From an uncultured Lachnospiraceae bacterium (GTDB lineage Bacteria > Bacillota > Clostridia > Lachnospirales > Lachnospiraceae), in assembly GCA_910577445.1 (NCBI GenBank), contig CAJTMZ010000003.1:23795-33753 (forward strand): a stretch of DNA of 9,959 bases. Direction: 5' to 3'. Under the pieces are notes generated by a model, which saw only the letters and a program-made list of their open reading frames with translations, did not search any database and had not been told where the DNA came from. A program made the translations under genes and the position numbers. Of this stretch, positions 6,720-9,959 are shown in pieces (position 1 is the first letter of the stretch; every line of letters starts with the position of its first letter).

Positions 6720-7314
6720 CATCCTCAAACTCAAACACGCACCTCTCGTAAGCATTAATCACATGGGTATCCTGATACTTGTCGTACCGTTTGTGCCCTC
6801 TTCCGTAGGAAAGATGCACATGCCCGTGAAGAAAATATTTGGGCTTATACTTTTCCATCAGGGTCTTGAACACCTGAAAGCCCTGATGGGGCAAATCCCT
6901 GCCGTCGTTTAACTGATAAGCCGGCGCATGGGTCACTAAAATGTCGAATCCCCGGCTCTTAAACAGTTTAAATTTCAGCTTTGCCACTCTCTGGCGCATC
7001 TGCCATTCCGTATACTGGTGCGGCCCCGGCTTATAGCGCATGGAACCGCCCAGCCCCAGAATCCGTACCCCGTTGTGGACATAAATCTGGTCCTCTATGC
7101 AGGTACAGCCTTCCGGCGGAATGTTCTCGTATTTTCCGTCATGGTTCCCGTGAATATAAAGTACCGGCACGGACGATAAGGTCACCAGAAAAGAGAGGTA
7201 ATGAGGGTTTAAATCCCCGCAGGATATAATCAGGTCGATTCCCTCTATCTTGCTCTTATCAAAGTAGTCCCACAAATATTTTGATTCCTCGTCCGCAATC
7301 GCCAGTATTTTCAT
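6694..7314 (-). CDS. Calcineurin-like metallophosphoesterase
   Basis: This 206-aa cytoplasmic protein has most motifs of the calcineurin-like dimetal phosphoesterase fold: SCGDL (31-35), HGNHD (55-59), VTHAP (about 126-130) and HGHVH near residue 163. A conserved-looking GLGGSMRYKPGPHQYTE block lies in the middle. The usual first motif D-x-H reads IADEES, so D8 is kept but the His is replaced by Glu10. This may alter the metal site. Family members cleave phosphomono- or diesters, cyclic nucleotides or nucleic acids; I cannot tell which. The ATG at 7312-7314 follows the ParB/BMP stop by 7 nt, and its AAGGAAGG site lies at the end of that gene, so the two are surely cotranscribed. The last codons form part of the terminator stem. 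Confidence 0.88.
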   Translation of the reverse strand: MKILAIADEESKYLWDYFDKSKIEGIDLIISCGDLNPHYLSFLVTLSSVPVLYIHGNHDGKYENIPPEGCTCIEDQIYVHNGVRILGLGGSMRYKPGPHQYTEWQMRQRVAKLKFKLFKSRGFDILVTHAPAYQLNDGRDLPHQGFQVFKTLMEKYKPKYFLHGHVHLSYGRGHKRYDKYQDTHVINAYERCVFEFEDENPREHVR

Positions 7315-7321
7315 CTGTAAA

Positions 7322-9235
7322 CTAACCTTCCTTTTTGATTACTCCCTGCTGTTTAATCACCGGCTCAGCCTGCTCCTTTAGCTCTTCCAGTCTGGGAATC
7401 GAGCCAATCACGTTTCTTGCCAGCCAGTCCATGGTCATTATTTCCTCCGGTGTAAGGATTCTGCCCGGGTCCTTTGAAACCGCGCCCTTCTGCGAATACA
7501 AAATACCGGAAAAAGGATTGAACATATCGGAGCAGATAGCCGCCTTCAAAAGCTCTACCAGACGCTTCGTCCCGATTGGCAGACGGTTGGAACAAATCAC
7601 GTCGATAACACCCGCGGACATTCCCCACCAGTAATTAATCGCCTTTGTGGCGGAAGGATTGTCGTCGTGTTTCCATGTTCCGTCCATAATGGCGCCGATT
7701 AGCTGCTCGTAAAATTTCCCCCAATGGTAAAGAGGCATGGCAAGGCTTCTGGAATATCCGTTCTCCATATGGTAAATCCCGAAAAACCGGGAAGCTTCCT
7801 CCGGAATCACCATATCCTTGCCGGAAACGCAGACAGCTCCCGTCTCCCGGATTCTTTCGTCGATATCAATATCCTTTCTGGTGGACCATTCCAGATAAAC
7901 CTCCGCTCTGGGATTAATCATTTTGGCCCCCAGGGCAAAAGCGTTGATGTTGGCGATGGTGCCGTAAATCGGATAATCCGCAATATACATCAGACGGTTA
8001 TTCTCCGCCATGGCGCCGGCAATGGCGCCCATCAGAAATTTCGCCTCATACATCCGGGAATAATAGGTCCGGATATAACGGTGGGAGGTATTTAGGGAAC
8101 AGCTTAAAATGCGGACGTCCGGATTGGCGATAGCCGCTTTCACACTGGCCTGCACAAATGCCGGCGTGGTGGTAAAAATCAGATTGCATCCCGCGTCCAG
8201 GGCTTCGTTTATCAGCAAATCCGCGTTTTCCTGGGTTCCGTTCTCAAAGCAGAGCGTAATAACCTCGTCCGGGAAGGTCTGCTCCAGGTAAAGCCTTCCA
8301 AGCTCGTGGGCGTAAGTCCATGCCGAGGTTCCCGGCGTCTTCTCGTATATGAAGGCAATCTTAAGCTTCGGCGAACTTAAAGGATGCAGAATACTGGTAA
8401 ACAGCGATTTCTTTTCCTGATTGGGCTCCATCTTCAACTCAATTTCCTCATCCTCCTGCAAAAGCTTGAACTCCTCCCAGCTCTTGGTAATCAGCGCTTT
8501 CAGCTCGCTGGCCGTATGCTCGTCAATGGCGTCATAGCCGTAAAGAGTGATAAAGGAAAGGAACGCGTCTCCCGGCGTGATTTTCAGCTTACTGCCGCCC
8601 TTCGCCTGATACTCGGCGTTAAACCTTGTGTAAGCGGCGCTGAACCTGAGACGGTCTTCGTCCGTCCACATCTCGCCCGGCTTCTTTCCCACCGCTTCAT
8701 GCAGCTTTGCGAAACTGCCAAGGTCTGTGAACCAGATATAATTTATTTTCGCCAGTTGATAAAAGTCCATAAACTCATAATAGATTTTATTTTCCTTCTC
8801 CTCCGTGCGCTTGGGAATGATGCGGATTACCTCCCCCGGAATGGACACCACTCCGAAGAATTTCATAACGCTTACCCGCTTGTTGCCCTCCTCCACATAA
8901 AACTTGTTCATGTATTCATACGCCTTGATGGGGTCCCTGATTCCCTCCTCCACATGGCAGGTGCTCAAGCTGCTCCACTTGGCGGCAAACTCCGATTCTT
9001 CTCTTAAAATGGGCATGAAATTCCCCGCAAAGGAATTGCTTCTTCCCACCGTTTTTGTCCCCACTATCTGGTCTATGGGAATCTGCACCAGCCCAAGGGG
9101 ATATTCCGAGTATGACCCCTTTTCCGGCATAATATCGTCTAAAACCTGCAAGGTGGGCCTCACTCCCCGAAGCATTCTGGACTGATAGTCTTTTTTCCCC
9201 ATTCTGTAAGCTTTTCCATATTCTTCTCTTCCCAT
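7322..9235 (-). CDS. Cytoplasmic BMP/PnrA-like ligand-binding protein with ParB-like N-terminal domain
   Basis: This 637-aa protein has no signal peptide, lipobox or membrane segment. Residues about 45-140 resemble a ParB/sulfiredoxin-like domain: PLGLVQIPIDQIVG (46-59), then KFYVEEGNKRVSVMKFFG (111-128), matching the family's G-x-x-R box, then IPGEVIRIIP (132-141). A mostly helical middle (about 150-270) follows. Residues about 290-580 match the BMP (PnrA/Med) periplasmic-binding fold: LIFTTTPAFVQASVKAA, the YYSRMYEAKFLMGAIAGAMA block (391-410), INAFALGAKMINPRAEV, and HWGKFYEQLIGAIMDGTWK. BMP proteins usually bind nucleosides for ABC uptake, but here no transporter genes adjoin and the protein cannot be exported by a recognisable signal. 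Bacillus Med shows that the fold can serve regulation. The ATG at 9233-9235 has a strong AAGGAGG 5 nt upstream. Ligand and role are unknown. Confidence 0.8.
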   Translation of the reverse strand: MGREEYGKAYRMGKKDYQSRMLRGVRPTLQVLDDIMPEKGSYSEYPLGLVQIPIDQIVGTKTVGRSNSFAGNFMPILREESEFAAKWSSLSTCHVEEGIRDPIKAYEYMNKFYVEEGNKRVSVMKFFGVVSIPGEVIRIIPKRTEEKENKIYYEFMDFYQLAKINYIWFTDLGSFAKLHEAVGKKPGEMWTDEDRLRFSAAYTRFNAEYQAKGGSKLKITPGDAFLSFITLYGYDAIDEHTASELKALITKSWEEFKLLQEDEEIELKMEPNQEKKSLFTSILHPLSSPKLKIAFIYEKTPGTSAWTYAHELGRLYLEQTFPDEVITLCFENGTQENADLLINEALDAGCNLIFTTTPAFVQASVKAAIANPDVRILSCSLNTSHRYIRTYYSRMYEAKFLMGAIAGAMAENNRLMYIADYPIYGTIANINAFALGAKMINPRAEVYLEWSTRKDIDIDERIRETGAVCVSGKDMVIPEEASRFFGIYHMENGYSRSLAMPLYHWGKFYEQLIGAIMDGTWKHDDNPSATKAINYWWGMSAGVIDVICSNRLPIGTKRLVELLKAAICSDMFNPFSGILYSQKGAVSKDPGRILTPEEIMTMDWLARNVIGSIPRLEELKEQAEPVIKQQGVIKKEG

Positions 9236-9240
9236 ACAAA

Positions 9241-9247
9241 CCTCCTT
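9241..9247 (-). promoter_or_regulatory. Strong Shine-Dalgarno of the ParB-like/BMP gene
   Basis: AAGGAGG on the minus strand, 5 nt before the ATG at 9235, is the best ribosome site in the window and fixes the start. The 49-nt gap to the upstream gene holds no clear promoter and no hairpin with a U tract, so readthrough from the DUF1703 gene is plausible. Confidence 0.7.
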
Positions 9248-9284
9248 GTGTCTGATGTCTTATGCGCCTGCGCTTTTGGAAACG

Positions 9285-9959
9285 TCAGATGCGCTCTCTG
9301 ATAGTCTTTATTTTGCAATTGTGTTTTTTTGACGATTTGTCATAACTAATCCCGACAGCCAGGATTCTTCCCGTGTATTCCGACTTTTCTCCCAGCCTGC
9401 CGTAAAAACGCATATCATACTTTTTGTCTCTTATCTGTTTGACAGCCGCCTCCGGCGAGGCGTTGACTTTCAGTTCGAGGATAATACAATCCGCTGTCTT
9501 ATCCACTTCCGGATAAAAAATGAAATCGACATATCCAATACCCGATTTGTCCTCCCGCTCCACGCGGTAAAAATCTCTCGCCGACAGATATACCAGATTC
9601 ACCACCGCGGTCAGTTCTGTCTCATTATTATAGGAGAGAAGAGGAACTTCTGTATCATGGGTGTATTCTAAAATTTCAAGCATAGTTTCCGTATCGCCTG
9701 CAAGCGTTGCCTTAAGCATTCTGTCAGATTCCCGCGCCAGCCTGTTTACATACCCAAGGGAATTTTCCTTGCGAAGCATATCGGAGAATCTGTCCATAAT
9801 TTCCTTATTGGGAATCGACACTCTGTTCTTCTCGCAGCTTAAGAACCCGTAAACCACCATCGCGGAAAAAATCTCATCTTTTGTCTGCAGATTCATGGAC
9901 GTAGCCGCATATTCCTGTATTCTTGCCGGTACGGATTCCCCTGCCGCCATAAGCGCCAA
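9285..9959 (-). CDS. DUF1703-type AAA-ATPase-like protein with PD-(D/E)XK nuclease-like domain, C-terminal part
   Basis: This is the last 224 residues of a longer protein whose N-terminal part, including the expected AAA-ATPase-like domain, lies beyond the right edge. The TTG at the edge is almost certainly an internal Leu codon. The visible part starts with the family's linker (GESVPARIQEY, then DEIFSAMVVYGFLS), continues with a helical segment (SLGYVNRLARESDRMLKATL), and ends in a PD-(D/E)XK_9 fold. Its motifs are NNETELTAVVNLVYLSA, D145 in GYVDFIFYP, and E162-L-K164 in IILELKV (fragment numbering). Such proteins are abundant, often multicopy, in gut Clostridia and Bacteroidetes. Their function is poorly defined, and nuclease activity is only predicted. 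It ends 49 nt before the ParB-like/BMP gene on the same strand. Confidence 0.87.
   Translation of the reverse strand: MALMAAGESVPARIQEYAATSMNLQTKDEIFSAMVVYGFLSCEKNRVSIPNKEIMDRFSDMLRKENSLGYVNRLARESDRMLKATLAGDTETMLEILEYTHDTEVPLLSYNNETELTAVVNLVYLSARDFYRVEREDKSGIGYVDFIFYPEVDKTADCIILELKVNASPEAAVKQIRDKKYDMRFYGRLGEKSEYTGRILAVGISYDKSSKKHNCKIKTIRERI

Noticed and set aside
8384..9007. 207-codon plus-strand frame
   Set aside because: It is an antisense shadow of the ParB-like/BMP gene, with no ribosome site and no recognisable family.
9236..9284. GCGC-rich inverted motifs in the gap before the ParB-like/BMP gene as a terminator
   Set aside because: The pairing is short and there is no U tract on either strand.

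Overview
The window looks like a chromosomal segment of a Gram-positive, low-to-moderate GC Clostridia genome, most likely a gut-type Lachnospiraceae. The evidence is AGGAG-type ribosome binding sites, sigma-A-like promoters, and protein families typical of that group: a YkpA/YbiT-like ABC-F protein, a DUF1703-type AAA-ATPase, and a GH3 glycosidase with a long N-terminal prelude. I see no rRNA, tRNA, CRISPR array, insertion sequence or phage gene. The content reads as ordinary housekeeping and metabolism plus two unusual multidomain proteins.

Layout. (1) Positions 1-3060, minus strand, read right to left: an MFS transporter, a membrane-anchored glycerophosphodiester phosphodiesterase, and a GH3 glycosidase that runs off the left edge. 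The GH3 gene has its own strong-looking extended -10 promoter. (2) Positions 3061-3283: a divergent intergenic region with promoters in both directions. (3) Positions 3284-6618, plus strand: an ABC-F ATPase followed 2 nt later by a fusion of a PHP phosphoesterase and a Cof-type HAD phosphatase. (4) Positions 6643-6719: a structure that looks like a bidirectional terminator between convergent transcription units and overlaps the 3' end of the next gene. (5) Positions 6694-9959, minus strand, read right to left: the C-terminal part of a DUF1703-type AAA-ATPase with a PD-(D/E)XK nuclease-like tail; a 637-aa protein joining a ParB-like N-terminal domain to a BMP/PnrA-like ligand-binding domain; and, 7 nt after it, a small calcineurin-like metallophosphoesterase with an altered first metal motif.

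How the genes may work together. MFS, GDPD and GH3 suggest uptake and trimming of carbohydrate or glycerol-phosphate compounds, though shared function is inference. ABC-F and PHP-HAD are probably translationally coupled and may link ribosome-associated work to nucleotide or RNA-fragment phosphate metabolism. The most unusual unit is the ParB-like/BMP protein with its metallophosphoesterase. A nucleoside-binding-type fold that is normally extracytoplasmic appears here without signal peptide or membrane anchor, behind a ParB-like module and tightly linked to a phosphoesterase. A cytoplasmic ligand-sensing role is plausible but unproven.
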